Source: Parabacteroides sp. (GTDB taxonomy: Bacteria; Bacteroidota; Bacteroidia; Bacteroidales; Tannerellaceae). Taken from it: a stretch of DNA of 56,969 nucleotides. Both the position numbers and the translations under genes were made by a program. Below, piece after piece: positions 9,775 through 18,428 of this stretch. Location: contig DXVO01000002.1 in the NCBI GenBank assembly GCA_019417325.1, forward strand, positions 1 through 56,969, read 5' to 3'. The notes under the pieces are model-generated. The model was not told the DNA's origin and did not search any database. It worked only from the letters and a program-made list of their open reading frames with translations. Numbering within the stretch: the stretch's first letter is position 1; each line of letters starts with the position of its first letter.

Positions 9775-9873
9775 ATGTCTGTCTTCCTGTCTCATTCTAT
9801 ATATAAGACAAACCCAGTCAAACCATACCCTAAACGAAAGATGTTTTATTTTAGAAAAAATTTCAGTTAACAT

Positions 9874-10268
9874 TAAACAAACTCCCAGCCATTTAGAAAT
9901 TCAAGTATTCTTTTCCCATTTTATGCCTTTCACATAAAAAAACGACTCGAAGATTTCTTAGATTCCATCTTATGATTTATTATTTTGATAATTATAATAA
10001 TTAAAAACCATATCTATAAAAAGAAAGAAAAATAGCTATTAAAACATATTTAAATAGTAATCAAAAGTAATATTCAAAGGGTAGTTTTCTGAAAAACATC
10101 AGGTCGATTAAAAGAAAGATGGGCATGAAAAAAATATTAAACCGGTATCTACAGGCTTTCCGGTAGATGTCCTCGCCTTGGAAATAAAAAATGTAACTTT
10201 TTATACAAGAAAAATAATTACGCCTCCCATATTTCCCCTTATTCCACCGTTTTTATGTGAGTTTTCTT
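9874..10268. other. AT-rich divergent intergenic region
   Basis: No credible coding region. The fecR-side -7 candidate (10062-10069) and a small hairpin (10147-10168, ATCTAC with GTAGAT) are the only signals seen before the sigma-gene promoter. Confidence 0.4.
10062..10069 (-). promoter_or_regulatory. Candidate -7 box for fecR
   Basis: TACTTTTG on the minus strand matches TAnnTTTG; no TTTG lies at the right distance upstream, so support is weak. It would give a leader of about 280 nt. Confidence 0.3.
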
Positions 10269-10276
10269 TATCTTTG
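10269..10276 (+). promoter_or_regulatory. -7 box for the sigma gene and its leader
   Basis: TATCTTTG matches TAnnTTTG. Transcription would start near 10284, giving a leader of about 208 nt that holds the folded RNA described at 10320-10435. No clear -33 box. Confidence 0.5.
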
Positions 10277-10319
10277 TCCTAAAGACTAAAACAACGTAGA
10301 AGCGTTTAGACATTATCTC

Positions 10320-10435
10320 GGTTCTCGAAATCTGGTAAATACATCCCCCAAGATAATAGCTTGGATGCCTATGCCTTTATAGGCGTGGGATGTTCGGATT
10401 TATTATACCGATTGGTTTACCAAAGCCAGAGAATC
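10320..10435 (+). ncRNA. Structured leader RNA upstream of the ECF sigma gene
   Basis: A nested fold can be read by eye. An outer helix pairs 10320-10326 with 10429-10435 (7 bp, one G-U). GGTA/TACC and AAAT/ATTT helices lead inward with bulges. Then P1 (10341-10347 with 10387-10393, 7 bp) encloses two hairpins: CCAAG/CTTGG (10348-10364) and GCCTAT/ATAGGC (10367-10384). That is a three-way junction with linkers of 0, 2 and 2 nt. The palindrome TTGGTTTACCAA (10412-10423) adds a side hairpin in the 3' part. It fits no riboswitch family I can identify; it could be a cis-regulatory leader or a separate small RNA. Confidence 0.5.
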
Positions 10436-10491
10436 TAATAAATCTAACATTTCCCACGTTATTTTGGCTTACCTAACAAGAGGGAAAGGGC

Positions 10492-11043
10492 ATGGATGAC
10501 AATCATTTAGTAACTCTACTACAGCAGGGAGATAATATAGCTTATAAACAACTGTTTATTAAATATTATTCCCCCCTCTGCGAATATGCATCCCAATATA
10601 TATCAGATGAAGATTCTGAAGAATTAATACAAGACTTAATGCTTTTTCTATGGGAAACAAGAGAAAACCTGGTGATTGAGACATCATTGAAATCATATCT
10701 TTTTATCTCAGCCAAACATCGTTGCCTGAATGCTATCAAGAAAAAACAATATCATGAACGTATTCATAATCAAATATATGAAAAAATTAAAGACCAATTT
10801 GAAGACCCAGATTATTATTTTATCAATGATTTAACAGAAAATATACAGAAAGCGATAGAAAATCTGCCGGAAACCTATCGAGAAACATTTTCTTTAAGTC
10901 GTTTCGGAGAATGTACAAACGCACAAATTGCAGAAAAACTCGGCGTATCTATAAAAACCGTAGAATACAGAATATCGCAGGCTTTAAGGATTCTGCGCCA
11001 TGTTCTCCATGATTATTTACCATTACTGACAGGCATTCTTTAA
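10492..11043 (+). CDS. ECF-type RNA polymerase sigma-70 factor
   Basis: 183 aa. Region 2 (about 10-80) includes YSPLCEYASQYISDEDSEELIQDLMLFLWE, and region 4 (about 120-175) ends with a helix-turn-helix, NAQIAEKLGVSIKTVEYRIS. There is no sigma region 3, as expected of ECF factors. It is 717 bp from the start of the divergent fecR, the most likely source of its anti-sigma partner; a separate cotranscribed anti-sigma gene is absent. Downstream, same-strand genes encode an outer-membrane barrel protein and a sulfatase, which it might also control. Confidence 0.93.
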   Translation: MDDNHLVTLLQQGDNIAYKQLFIKYYSPLCEYASQYISDEDSEELIQDLMLFLWETRENLVIETSLKSYLFISAKHRCLNAIKKKQYHERIHNQIYEKIKDQFEDPDYYFINDLTENIQKAIENLPETYRETFSLSRFGECTNAQIAEKLGVSIKTVEYRISQALRILRHVLHDYLPLLTGIL

Positions 11044-11144
11044 TTTGTTAATAAATTAAAATCAGACCAACCCTTATTAAACTTCCCTCCTGTTTTTGTG
11101 TCTATCTTGTCAAGCTTAATATCGGATAAGTTAATACAAAAATT

Positions 11145-13940
11145 ATGAAATCGGGAAGATATTTTTTAATTCTGTTTTTAATTCTACTGGCTACATCCAC
11201 ATACGCACAGCAGGGAAAGGTTGACATTACAGGGACAATTGTTGAGGAAGGAACCGGCGATCCAATCGAACAGGCTACCGTACGATTACTAAACGTAAAA
11301 GACAGCTCCATGATTGGCGGCGTAGCCAGTGCCCGAAACGGAGATTTTATACTAAAGAATATAAAGACCGGGAGCTATTTATTGCACGTATCTTTTGTCG
11401 GTTTCGATCCGCTATACCAGCCACTTCGCATTACAGGGAAAAATAATCCTGTTAAATTAGGCAAACTTGCCCTAACGGACGGAAGTATCCAGTTGGGAGA
11501 AGCAGTAGTAATAGGCAAAGCCCCGGAAGTAGTTGTCCGGAACGACACGATGGAGTATAATGCCGATTCTTATAAAGTTGCCGAAGGTTCCATGTTGGAA
11601 GACCTTCTGAAAAAAATGCCCGGTGTGGAAGTCAGCAGCGAAGGAAAAGTAACAGTCAATGGAAAAGAAATCAAAAAGGTATTAATAGACGGGAAAGAAT
11701 TTTTCTCCGACGACCCGAAAGTCGCCTCTAAAAACCTGCCTTCCAAAATGATTGAGAAAGTGCAGGTTCTCGATAAAAAGAGTGACATGGCTATTATGAC
11801 CGGATTTGACGACGGGGAGGAAGAAACAGTAATCAACCTGACCGTAAAACCCGGTATGAAACAAGGATGGTTTGGTAATGCGTTTGCAGGATATGGCAGC
11901 AAGGACAGATATGAAGGGAATGCGATGGTAAACCGTTTCATAAATAATGACCAGTTTACGATTATGGGAGGGCTTAACAATACCAACAATATGGGATTCT
12001 CCGATCTGGCTTCCACCATGTTCTCCGGTATGGGAGGCGGCGGCCGTAGAGGTTTCGGACGAGGTGCAGGAAATGGTATCACCTCTTCTGGAAATGCAGG
12101 CGCAAACTTCAGTAAAGAATTTAATTCCAAAATGACAATCGGAGGTAATGCACGTTATTCACACTCCGATAATGAAGCAATCAGCAAAAGCAACCAGCAA
12201 AATATTTTAACGGGTGACAGTAGTACATATTATAATGAAAGAAATTATAGTAATACAACCAATAATAATATCGGGGCAGACCTCCGTATGGAATGGAAAC
12301 CCGATACATTGACTCAACTTATCGTCCGTCCGAGCTTCGGATACAGCCAAAGCCGGAATGTTGAAAGTGGAGATTTCGAAACACTTACCCAATACTCGGA
12401 CACCATAAATAAAGGAAAATCCGACTACTCATCGGAAGGGAAAGGATATAATCTAAACCTGAATGTAGACTTCAGCCGTAAGCTGAACAGCAAGGGACGT
12501 GTATTCAGTTTCTCACTCTCCGGAGGATTGAGTGATTCATATAATAACGGTATGAACTATTCGGAAACAGATTATGTACTTCTGAATAAAGACTCCATCA
12601 TCGACCAGCAATTCCGTTACGACAACAATAGCTATAATTACAGGGCATACCTGTCATGGGTAGAACCTATCGGGCACAATAACTTTATTCAGGCGACTTA
12701 TAGTTTCCGGCAGAACAGGCAGGAATCTTTAAAGAAAACATTTGCCTGGTCTGATGAAACCCAGGACTACACAGAGTTGGATACTGCCTATAGCAAAAGC
12801 TACCGCAATAATTTTATCAATCAGCGGGTAAGCCTCAGCTTCAAATCACAACGGGCAAAATTCAACTATACGTTAGGGTTAAATCTGGACCCTTCCTACA
12901 GTAGTAGCGAAAATTTCGTAGGAGACAGCATTTTTTCCAAATATTCACGCAGCGTAGTCAACCTCTCCCCTATGGCACAGTTCAATTACCTGTTTGACAA
13001 ACGTACGAATCTGCGCATCCAATACAGTGGCCGGACCAGCCAGCCCAGCATGACACAACTACAGCCGGTAGCCGATGTAACCGACCCTTTGAATACGATT
13101 ATCGGTAATCCGGATTTGAACCCTAAGTATACCAATAATCTGTCCATCCGTTTTCAGAAATTTGTTCCCGAAAAACAACGTGCATTCATGATTATGGTAA
13201 ACGGAAACTATGTAATGAATGACATCGTAAGCTATTCCGAATACGATAAGGAAAGCGGAAAGAAAATCACTACCTATAAAAACGTAAACGGGAATTACGG
13301 GGCCAATGCCCGTGTAATGCTAAACACTCCGTTACGCAACAAGAAATTTTCTGTAAATACCATGACAATGGGTTCCTTCAATAACAGCAATGGTTTTATT
13401 AACGGAGAAAAGAACACCAACAAGAACATTGTCGTTACAGAACGAGCCGGTATAGATTTTCGTTCCACCTACCTCGATTTAGGAGTAAACGGGAATTTCA
13501 GCTATAATGGAACAACAAACTCACTTCAGGCACAAAATAACCAGAATGTGTTTAATTATGGAGTGGGCGGAAGCACAACTATTTATCTGCCTCTGAACTT
13601 TAAGGTCGAAAGCGACATCAATTATTCCACAAACTCAGGATATACGAGTGGTTACCAACAACAAGAAGTATTATGGAACGCAGCCGCTTCTTTTTCTTTC
13701 CTGAAAAATAACTCCGGTACTTTACGTTTTAAAATATACGATATACTGCAACAACGCAGTAACATATCCCGAAGTGTAACAGCGACAAATATCACAGATT
13801 CGGAATACAACACGTTAAGCAGTTACTTCATGGTACATTTCATCTACCGTTTCAGCATCTTCAAAGGGGGAGCTACTGCTGCAGATGCTATGGGTGGAGG
13901 CAGACGTTTCGGCGGGCCAAGAGGCGGAAGACCGTTTTAA
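11145..13940 (+). CDS. Outer membrane beta-barrel protein (TonB-receptor-like, OMP_b-brl_3 type)
   Basis: 931 aa. Signal peptide (about 1-22, cut after TYAQQ), carboxypeptidase-regulatory-like domain (about 27-110, VDITGTIVEEGTGDPIEQATVRL), a plug-like domain (about 125-230, MLEDLLKKMPGVEV, VLIDGKEFFSDDPKVAS), then a long beta-barrel. Two Gly/Arg-rich stretches stand out: GMGGGGRRGFGRGAGNG (about 295-312) and the C-terminal GGGRRFGGPRGGRPF, which follows the last strand and replaces the usual terminal aromatic residue. There is no SusD partner and no TonB box that I can point to, so it is not a SusC. Cargo unknown. Confidence 0.85.
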   Translation: MKSGRYFLILFLILLATSTYAQQGKVDITGTIVEEGTGDPIEQATVRLLNVKDSSMIGGVASARNGDFILKNIKTGSYLLHVSFVGFDPLYQPLRITGKNNPVKLGKLALTDGSIQLGEAVVIGKAPEVVVRNDTMEYNADSYKVAEGSMLEDLLKKMPGVEVSSEGKVTVNGKEIKKVLIDGKEFFSDDPKVASKNLPSKMIEKVQVLDKKSDMAIMTGFDDGEEETVINLTVKPGMKQGWFGNAFAGYGSKDRYEGNAMVNRFINNDQFTIMGGLNNTNNMGFSDLASTMFSGMGGGGRRGFGRGAGNGITSSGNAGANFSKEFNSKMTIGGNARYSHSDNEAISKSNQQNILTGDSSTYYNERNYSNTTNNNIGADLRMEWKPDTLTQLIVRPSFGYSQSRNVESGDFETLTQYSDTINKGKSDYSSEGKGYNLNLNVDFSRKLNSKGRVFSFSLSGGLSDSYNNGMNYSETDYVLLNKDSIIDQQFRYDNNSYNYRAYLSWVEPIGHNNFIQATYSFRQNRQESLKKTFAWSDETQDYTELDTAYSKSYRNNFINQRVSLSFKSQRAKFNYTLGLNLDPSYSSSENFVGDSIFSKYSRSVVNLSPMAQFNYLFDKRTNLRIQYSGRTSQPSMTQLQPVADVTDPLNTIIGNPDLNPKYTNNLSIRFQKFVPEKQRAFMIMVNGNYVMNDIVSYSEYDKESGKKITTYKNVNGNYGANARVMLNTPLRNKKFSVNTMTMGSFNNSNGFINGEKNTNKNIVVTERAGIDFRSTYLDLGVNGNFSYNGTTNSLQAQNNQNVFNYGVGGSTTIYLPLNFKVESDINYSTNSGYTSGYQQQEVLWNAAASFSFLKNNSGTLRFKIYDILQQRSNISRSVTATNITDSEYNTLSSYFMVHFIYRFSIFKGGATAADAMGGGRRFGGPRGGRPF

Positions 13941-13943
13941 GTT

Positions 13944-14037
13944 AACAAGTGGCAGTAGACAAGTGGACTTCGCCTCTGGCGCACAAATCGGTCGAAAGCC
14001 TAAATAACTGTCGGCATCCACTTGTCAACTGTCAACT
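13944..14037. repeat. Degenerate ACAAGTGG / GTCAACT repeat with inverted arms
   Basis: ACAAGTGG occurs twice (13945 and 13959), and the 10-mer GACAAGTGGA (13958-13967) is the reverse complement of 14017-14026. The right arm continues as two GTCAACT copies. A related copy is at 27859-27894. It fills most of the gap before the sulfatase gene. Confidence 0.5.
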
Positions 14038-14113
14038 ATTTACTACCTTTATCGGGCATTTCATACTCCAGCGACGGAGCATGCTTATAAACAACAAATA
14101 ACACAATAATATC

Positions 14114-15667
14114 ATGAAATCAAACGTCTTAATTGGTTTAGGTTTCGGGGCATCGCTATTTGTCCCAATTCCGTCCCATGCCCAAAAAGGGAAAGAAGTA
14201 AAGCAACAAACGCCTAATGTCATTTTTATCTATGCCGATGATTTAGGATATGGTGATTTGCAATGCTATGATGGTACCCGTGTTAAAACACCCAATGTCA
14301 ATAAACTGGCTGCAAATGGAATCCGTTTCCTAAACGCTCATGCAACTGCCGCAACCAGTACCCCGTCACGTTATTCCATGCTTACCGGCGAATATGCCTG
14401 GAGACGGCCGGGAACAGATATTGCTGCAGGAAACGCCGGAATGATTATCCGCCCCGAACGTTATACGATTGCCGATATGTTCAAAAATAGTGGATATGTA
14501 ACCGCAGCCATTGGAAAATGGCATCTGGGATTAGGAGACAAAGACGGAGAACAGGACTGGAATGCACCTCTTCCTATGGCACTTGGTGATTTAGGATTTG
14601 ATTATTCTTATATTATGGCAGCCACAGCCGACCGCGTACCATGCGTATTCATTGAAAACGGAAAAGTTGCCAATTATGATCCTTCTGCACCTATTGAGGT
14701 CAGTTATGTAGAACCATTCAAAGGCGAGCCCCTTGGCAAAGACCATCCCGAATTGCTGTATAACCTTAAGCATAGTCACGGGCATGATATGGCGATTGTC
14801 AACGGTATCGGACGAATCGGATATATGAAAGGCGGCGGTAAAGCGCTGTGGAAAGATGAAAATATAGCAGATTCGATTGTAACTCATGCCATAGACTTCA
14901 TCAAAAAAAACCAAGATCAACCATTCTTTATGTATTTCGCAACAAACGATGTGCATGTACCCCGCTTTCCGCACGAACGTTTCAGAGGGAAAAATCCGAT
15001 GGGACTAAGGGGCGATGCTATCGTGCAGTTTGACTGGAGCGTAGGGCAGCTTATGGATGCCCTGGATAAACTCGGGCTTAAGGAAAATACATTGATTATT
15101 CTTTCCAGCGACAACGGTCCGGTTTTGGATGACGGTTACGACGACCATGCCGAAGAATTAGCAGGCGACCACAAACCGGGTGGACCGCTCCGTGGTGGAA
15201 AATACAGTGCTTTTGAAGCAGGAACCCGCATTCCTGCTATTGTGAGTTGGCCGAAAGAAGTAAAAAAAGGACAAGTATCCGATGTTTTAGTCTCACAAAT
15301 CGACTGGTTTAAATCGCTCGCCACTTTAGTCGGAGCAACCCTGCCTCAAGGAACAGCCCCCGACAGTTACAACCGCTTAGGGAACTGGCTGGGTACAGAC
15401 CCGACCGACCGTCCCTGGGTTGTAGAACAAGCAAGCGACCATACTTTATCCCTACGGACCAAAGACTGGAAATACATAGAATCCAGTAACGGTCCTAAAA
15501 TGGTACCATGGGGACCCAAAATCGAAACAGGCTATCTGAAGTATCCTCAACTATATGATATGCGTAAAGTAACCGAACAGGAAAACGAAGCGGAAAAACA
15601 TCCGGAAATCGTATTCCAACTACAGGAAACACTGAAAGATATCCGTGCTAACAGAATCAAAATGTAA
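14114..15667 (+). CDS. Secreted sulfatase, serine-type active site
   Basis: 517 aa with a signal peptide ending near SHAQ (about residue 24). The N-terminal metal site is FIYADDLGYGDLQ (about 37-49). The signature STPSRYSMLTG places Ser82 at the position converted to formylglycine, so this is the Ser-type, which needs an anaerobic radical-SAM maturase (anSME); no such gene is in the window. GKWHLGLG and SSDNGPVLDDG supply further metal and sulfate ligands. It belongs to the S1 (formylglycine) sulfatases, close to arylsulfatase A-like enzymes. It would remove sulfate from glycans in the periplasm and fits the neighbouring GH20 and SusCD genes. A terminator follows the stop. Confidence 0.93.
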   Translation: MKSNVLIGLGFGASLFVPIPSHAQKGKEVKQQTPNVIFIYADDLGYGDLQCYDGTRVKTPNVNKLAANGIRFLNAHATAATSTPSRYSMLTGEYAWRRPGTDIAAGNAGMIIRPERYTIADMFKNSGYVTAAIGKWHLGLGDKDGEQDWNAPLPMALGDLGFDYSYIMAATADRVPCVFIENGKVANYDPSAPIEVSYVEPFKGEPLGKDHPELLYNLKHSHGHDMAIVNGIGRIGYMKGGGKALWKDENIADSIVTHAIDFIKKNQDQPFFMYFATNDVHVPRFPHERFRGKNPMGLRGDAIVQFDWSVGQLMDALDKLGLKENTLIILSSDNGPVLDDGYDDHAEELAGDHKPGGPLRGGKYSAFEAGTRIPAIVSWPKEVKKGQVSDVLVSQIDWFKSLATLVGATLPQGTAPDSYNRLGNWLGTDPTDRPWVVEQASDHTLSLRTKDWKYIESSNGPKMVPWGPKIETGYLKYPQLYDMRKVTEQENEAEKHPEIVFQLQETLKDIRANRIKM

Positions 15668-15701
15668 TACATACATATACTATATTGAACATAAAAACCG
15701 A

Positions 15702-15735
15702 TGGTCTGAAGCATTTGTTTCAGACCATTTTTTTG
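15702..15735 (+). terminator. Intrinsic terminator after the sulfatase gene
   Basis: TGGTCTGAA (15702-15710) and TTCAGACCA (15719-15727) form a perfect 9-bp stem with an 8-nt loop, followed by a run of seven T. Confidence 0.85.
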
Positions 15736-15765
15736 TTTTTACATGTTTTTATCGGGAATAGGCAT

Positions 15766-15773
15766 TATCTTTG
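15766..15773 (+). promoter_or_regulatory. -7 box of the LysE-family gene
   Basis: TATCTTTG matches TAnnTTTG and continues GCAAA. It lies 28 bp before the ATG at 15802 and inside the longer TTG-started frame that begins at 15685, so it argues for the shorter protein. Confidence 0.55.
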
Positions 15774-15801
15774 CAAATTACGGTCAGAAAATAGAAGGTT
15801 A

Positions 15802-16461
15802 ATGCTGGGATTGATAAGTAAAGGAATTGTTATAGGTATATTGGTGTCTGCACCTATGGGGCCTATAGGTATGTTATGTATACAAAGGACCCTGAACAAA
15901 GGACGGTGGCATGGTTTTGTCACAGGTTTGGGGGCAGCCCTTTCTGATGTAATATATGCAGCTCTCACTTGCCTGGGGATGGGGGTTGTGGTTAATTTCG
16001 TAGAAGCGAACCAGGCACCTCTCCAATTAATAGGAAGTATAGTCCTTGGCATATTCGGATACTATATTTTTCAAAGCAACCCGGTTAGAGGGCTTCGAAA
16101 ACAAAAAGAAAAAAAGTTATCATTTACACAAGATTTTATTACAGCATTTCTTCTTACCTTTAGCAACGTATTAATTGTATTACTTTACATAGGATTATTT
16201 GCCCGATTCGGATTTATATTGCCGGAATACTCGGTCTGGATGTTGATCGGTGGTATATTTTTCATTGGAGTGGGCGCCGTGCTTTGGTGGTTCGGCATTA
16301 CCTATATAGTAGCTAAACTGAAGAAATGGTTTAATGTAAGAGGTATATGGTTGTTAAATAGGATTGTAGGTTCGGTCATCATTGTTCTAGCAATTATAGG
16401 GGCTTTATCAGTGCTTCTGACCGCTTATTTCCAGCTTCCGTTACTCCAAATCTATAATTAA
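15802..16461 (+). CDS. LysE/RhtB-family membrane exporter
   Basis: 219 aa from the ATG at 15802. The upstream TTG at 15685 would add 39 residues, but the preceding terminator and the -7 box at 15766 lie within that extension. The N-terminus MLGLISKGIVIGILVSAPMGPIG holds the PxGPxG motif of LysE transporters. About six hydrophobic helices can be seen, with a basic cytoplasmic loop (RGLRKQKEKK) after helix 3. The family exports amino acids or other small metabolites; no substrate can be read. The next gene starts 1 bp after its stop, so they are co-transcribed. Confidence 0.85.
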   Translation: MLGLISKGIVIGILVSAPMGPIGMLCIQRTLNKGRWHGFVTGLGAALSDVIYAALTCLGMGVVVNFVEANQAPLQLIGSIVLGIFGYYIFQSNPVRGLRKQKEKKLSFTQDFITAFLLTFSNVLIVLLYIGLFARFGFILPEYSVWMLIGGIFFIGVGAVLWWFGITYIVAKLKKWFNVRGIWLLNRIVGSVIIVLAIIGALSVLLTAYFQLPLLQIYN

Positions 16462-16462
16462 A

Positions 16463-17104
16463 ATGAAGAAACTTAAAGTACCGTATTTAGGAACATTGGA
16501 CGTTTTGGACTTATCATCCGTAGGCTACCTGATGGAAGCCAAGGCACGCCGGGAGTCCATTGATGTAGTTAACTGGGAAGAATATTCTTATAAACCCATT
16601 GTTGCTTTCGATATTGCAAGAACAGATGCAAACTTGTACATCCGCTATTTTGTAAAAGGAAATTCTCTCAAAGCTGTATATGATACAGACGGCTCCCCGG
16701 TGTATCAAGACAGTTGTGTGGAATTTTTTATGAAACGCGTTGATGACCACAACTACTACAATTTTGAATTTAACTGTATTGGCACCTGCGATGCCTCCCA
16801 TCGTCAGTCCCGTGACGTCAAAAAATCCCTGACACCGGATGAGTATGCATCTATTCGCCGTTACTCTTCCCTGGAACGTACTACATTCACCGAAAAAACA
16901 GGAGTTCATTCCTGGGAACTGGTTGTTGCTATTCCTTTTCGTGTGATGGGATTGGATCCTGACAATCTACCGGAAAAGATTCTGGGAAATTTCTATAAAT
17001 GTGCCGATAATACGGCATTTCCACATTTTGTCAGTTGGAGTCCGATAGGTCTTCCCGAGCCTAATTTCCATTGTCCCGAATATTTCGGAGAAATCTATTT
17101 ATAA
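16463..17104 (+). CDS. Carbohydrate-binding family 9-like protein
   Basis: 213 aa without a signal peptide. The central region (about 45-200) has the CBM9-like beta-sandwich pattern: ANLYIRYFVKGNSLKAVY, VYQDSCVEFFMKR, YYNFEFNCIGTCDAS, WELVVAIPF and a C-terminal FHCPEYFGEIYL. CBM9-like proteins of this length are common single-domain proteins in Bacteroidales, and their ligand is usually not known. It follows the LysE gene by one base and is closed by a strong terminator. A cytosolic place is implied by the missing signal, which is odd for a glycan-binding fold. Confidence 0.8.
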   Translation: MKKLKVPYLGTLDVLDLSSVGYLMEAKARRESIDVVNWEEYSYKPIVAFDIARTDANLYIRYFVKGNSLKAVYDTDGSPVYQDSCVEFFMKRVDDHNYYNFEFNCIGTCDASHRQSRDVKKSLTPDEYASIRRYSSLERTTFTEKTGVHSWELVVAIPFRVMGLDPDNLPEKILGNFYKCADNTAFPHFVSWSPIGLPEPNFHCPEYFGEIYL

Positions 17105-17117
17105 TGAGAATATAAAA

Positions 17118-17160
17118 AAACACAAGGGGATAAATTTTAAGTCATCCCCTTGTGTTTTTT
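17118..17160. terminator. Bidirectional intrinsic terminator
   Basis: A 14-bp stem (AAACACAAGGGGAT with ATCCCCTTGTGTTT) has T-runs on both strands. It can end the rightward LysE/CBM9 unit and the leftward DUF4965/GH43 unit. Confidence 0.85.
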
Positions 17161-17201
17161 CTATATTCTATGATAACAGAGATACCACCTACCCCCCTTC
17201 A

Positions 17202-17289
17202 CAAAATATATATGTTTTAAATTCAAAATATGTATGTTTCGTTTTCAAAACATATATGCTTTGAAAACGAAACACTATACTTAGGAAAA
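17202..17289. repeat. Array of 22-bp degenerate direct repeats with a 15-bp hairpin
   Basis: CAAAATATATATG, CAAAATATGTATG and CAAAACATATATG begin at 17202, 17224 and 17246, exactly 22 bp apart; a weaker fourth unit (CGAAACACTATAC) begins at 17268. Across units 2-4 runs a perfect 15-bp inverted repeat, 17235-17249 with 17260-17274. It lies between the bidirectional terminator and the end of the GH43 gene. Confidence 0.65.
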
Positions 17290-17296
17290 CAAGTTA

Positions 17297-18415
17297 TTAT
17301 TGTGCAGTTGTAGGTCCTTCGACATACAGTTTACCATTCTCATCAACTCCCATTTTGTCAATGAAAACGACACGCTCTTCACCTGTCTTTTCTGTACGTC
17401 CATGATATACACAATACATTTGCTTGCCGTCTTTCGACCAGGTAATACTGTTGTGACCGGTACCTGTAACAATACCTCCCTTCTCCACATTCTTCTCAAG
17501 AACCGGATTATCTGCTGATTTGGTAAACGGACCGAGCGGATTCTTTGCCGTAGCATAACCGACAGCATAATTCTTTCCTCCGAAATAGTTCGCCGAATAC
17601 ATCATATAATATGTATCCCCTTTCTTGAAGGTATAAGGACCTTCTGTCCAGCGGCGGTTCACTTCACCGGTTGTTACAGAACGGCTTTCCCATTCAGCCT
17701 GCTTGTCATCCAATTTTACAGGCGGGCGAAGTACCAGGACAGGTTCGCCTATTACACCAGTCAAATCCGGGTTCACTTCTATCGCATAAATCCAACTTTC
17801 TTCTATCTCTTCAAACATTCCTGCTTTTCTTGCCTGTTCCGCAATCTCGCTCTCTACCGGATTCTTATAGCAACAACGGGAATAATACATATAGGTATGT
17901 CCATTTCCGTCATCAACCAAGTTCCCGTCGATTACCGGATACCCCGGATCAAACAGAGGTCCGGAAGAAAGTTCTTTAAAAGGGCCTGTCGGTTTATCGG
18001 CAACAGCCACTCCTATACGGAAGTTCTCCAATTCATTTGTTGGGTTTTCCTTCCAGTCCGCACTAAACAGCATATAGAATTTACCGTTACGTTCGTATAC
18101 CTCGGGAGCCCAGAAATTGGCAACACCCCACGAACCCTCAATATTACCACGATATACCTGGCCTTCCGGTTTCCAATTCACCAAGTCCGGAGAAGAATAA
18201 GCACAAAAACCGTCGACTGCTCCACCACCAGTTCCATACATATAATATATACCATCAGAAGCCAGTAAGACATAAGGGTCACCGAACTGAACAGGAAGTG
18301 GATTGGAAAAGGTTACCGTTTCTGCTTGTTTGTCCTTGTTCTTCATTACACAAGAGAACAGCGGCAGACTTGCCAGGGCAAGAGCCAGCATGACGGATTT
18401 TCCGATTTGTTTCAT
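17297..18415 (-). CDS. Glycoside hydrolase family 43 lipoprotein
   Basis: 372 aa with lipobox LFSC (Cys22). The five-bladed propeller begins at QFGDPYVLLASDGIYYMYGTG (catalytic-base Asp in GDPY, about residue 47). DGNLVDDGNGHTYMYYS supplies the second conserved Asp, and TEGPYTFKKGDTYYMMYS the candidate general-acid Glu. GH43 members are mostly beta-xylosidases, alpha-L-arabinofuranosidases or arabinanases; the subfamily cannot be assigned by eye. It starts 13 bp after the DUF4965 gene stop, so the two form an operon without a local SusCD pair. Confidence 0.9.
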   Translation of the reverse strand: MKQIGKSVMLALALASLPLFSCVMKNKDKQAETVTFSNPLPVQFGDPYVLLASDGIYYMYGTGGGAVDGFCAYSSPDLVNWKPEGQVYRGNIEGSWGVANFWAPEVYERNGKFYMLFSADWKENPTNELENFRIGVAVADKPTGPFKELSSGPLFDPGYPVIDGNLVDDGNGHTYMYYSRCCYKNPVESEIAEQARKAGMFEEIEESWIYAIEVNPDLTGVIGEPVLVLRPPVKLDDKQAEWESRSVTTGEVNRRWTEGPYTFKKGDTYYMMYSANYFGGKNYAVGYATAKNPLGPFTKSADNPVLEKNVEKGGIVTGTGHNSITWSKDGKQMYCVYHGRTEKTGEERVVFIDKMGVDENGKLYVEGPTTAQ

Positions 18416-18428
18416 AAATAGTTAATTT

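Noticed and set aside
10341..10393. Purine or other known riboswitch
   Set aside because: A three-way junction is present, but linkers are 0/2/2 nt and the conserved purine-binding junction bases and loop-loop pairs are absent; no purine gene follows.
15685..15801. N-terminal extension of the LysE-family gene from a TTG
   Set aside because: It starts inside the upstream terminator region and contains the gene's own -7 box; the ATG at 15802 begins directly at the conserved first helix.
17202..17289. CRISPR-like array
   Set aside because: Units are only 22 bp, degenerate along their whole length, lack unique spacers, and have no cas genes nearby; the same holds for the arrays at 34623, 43855 and 52800.
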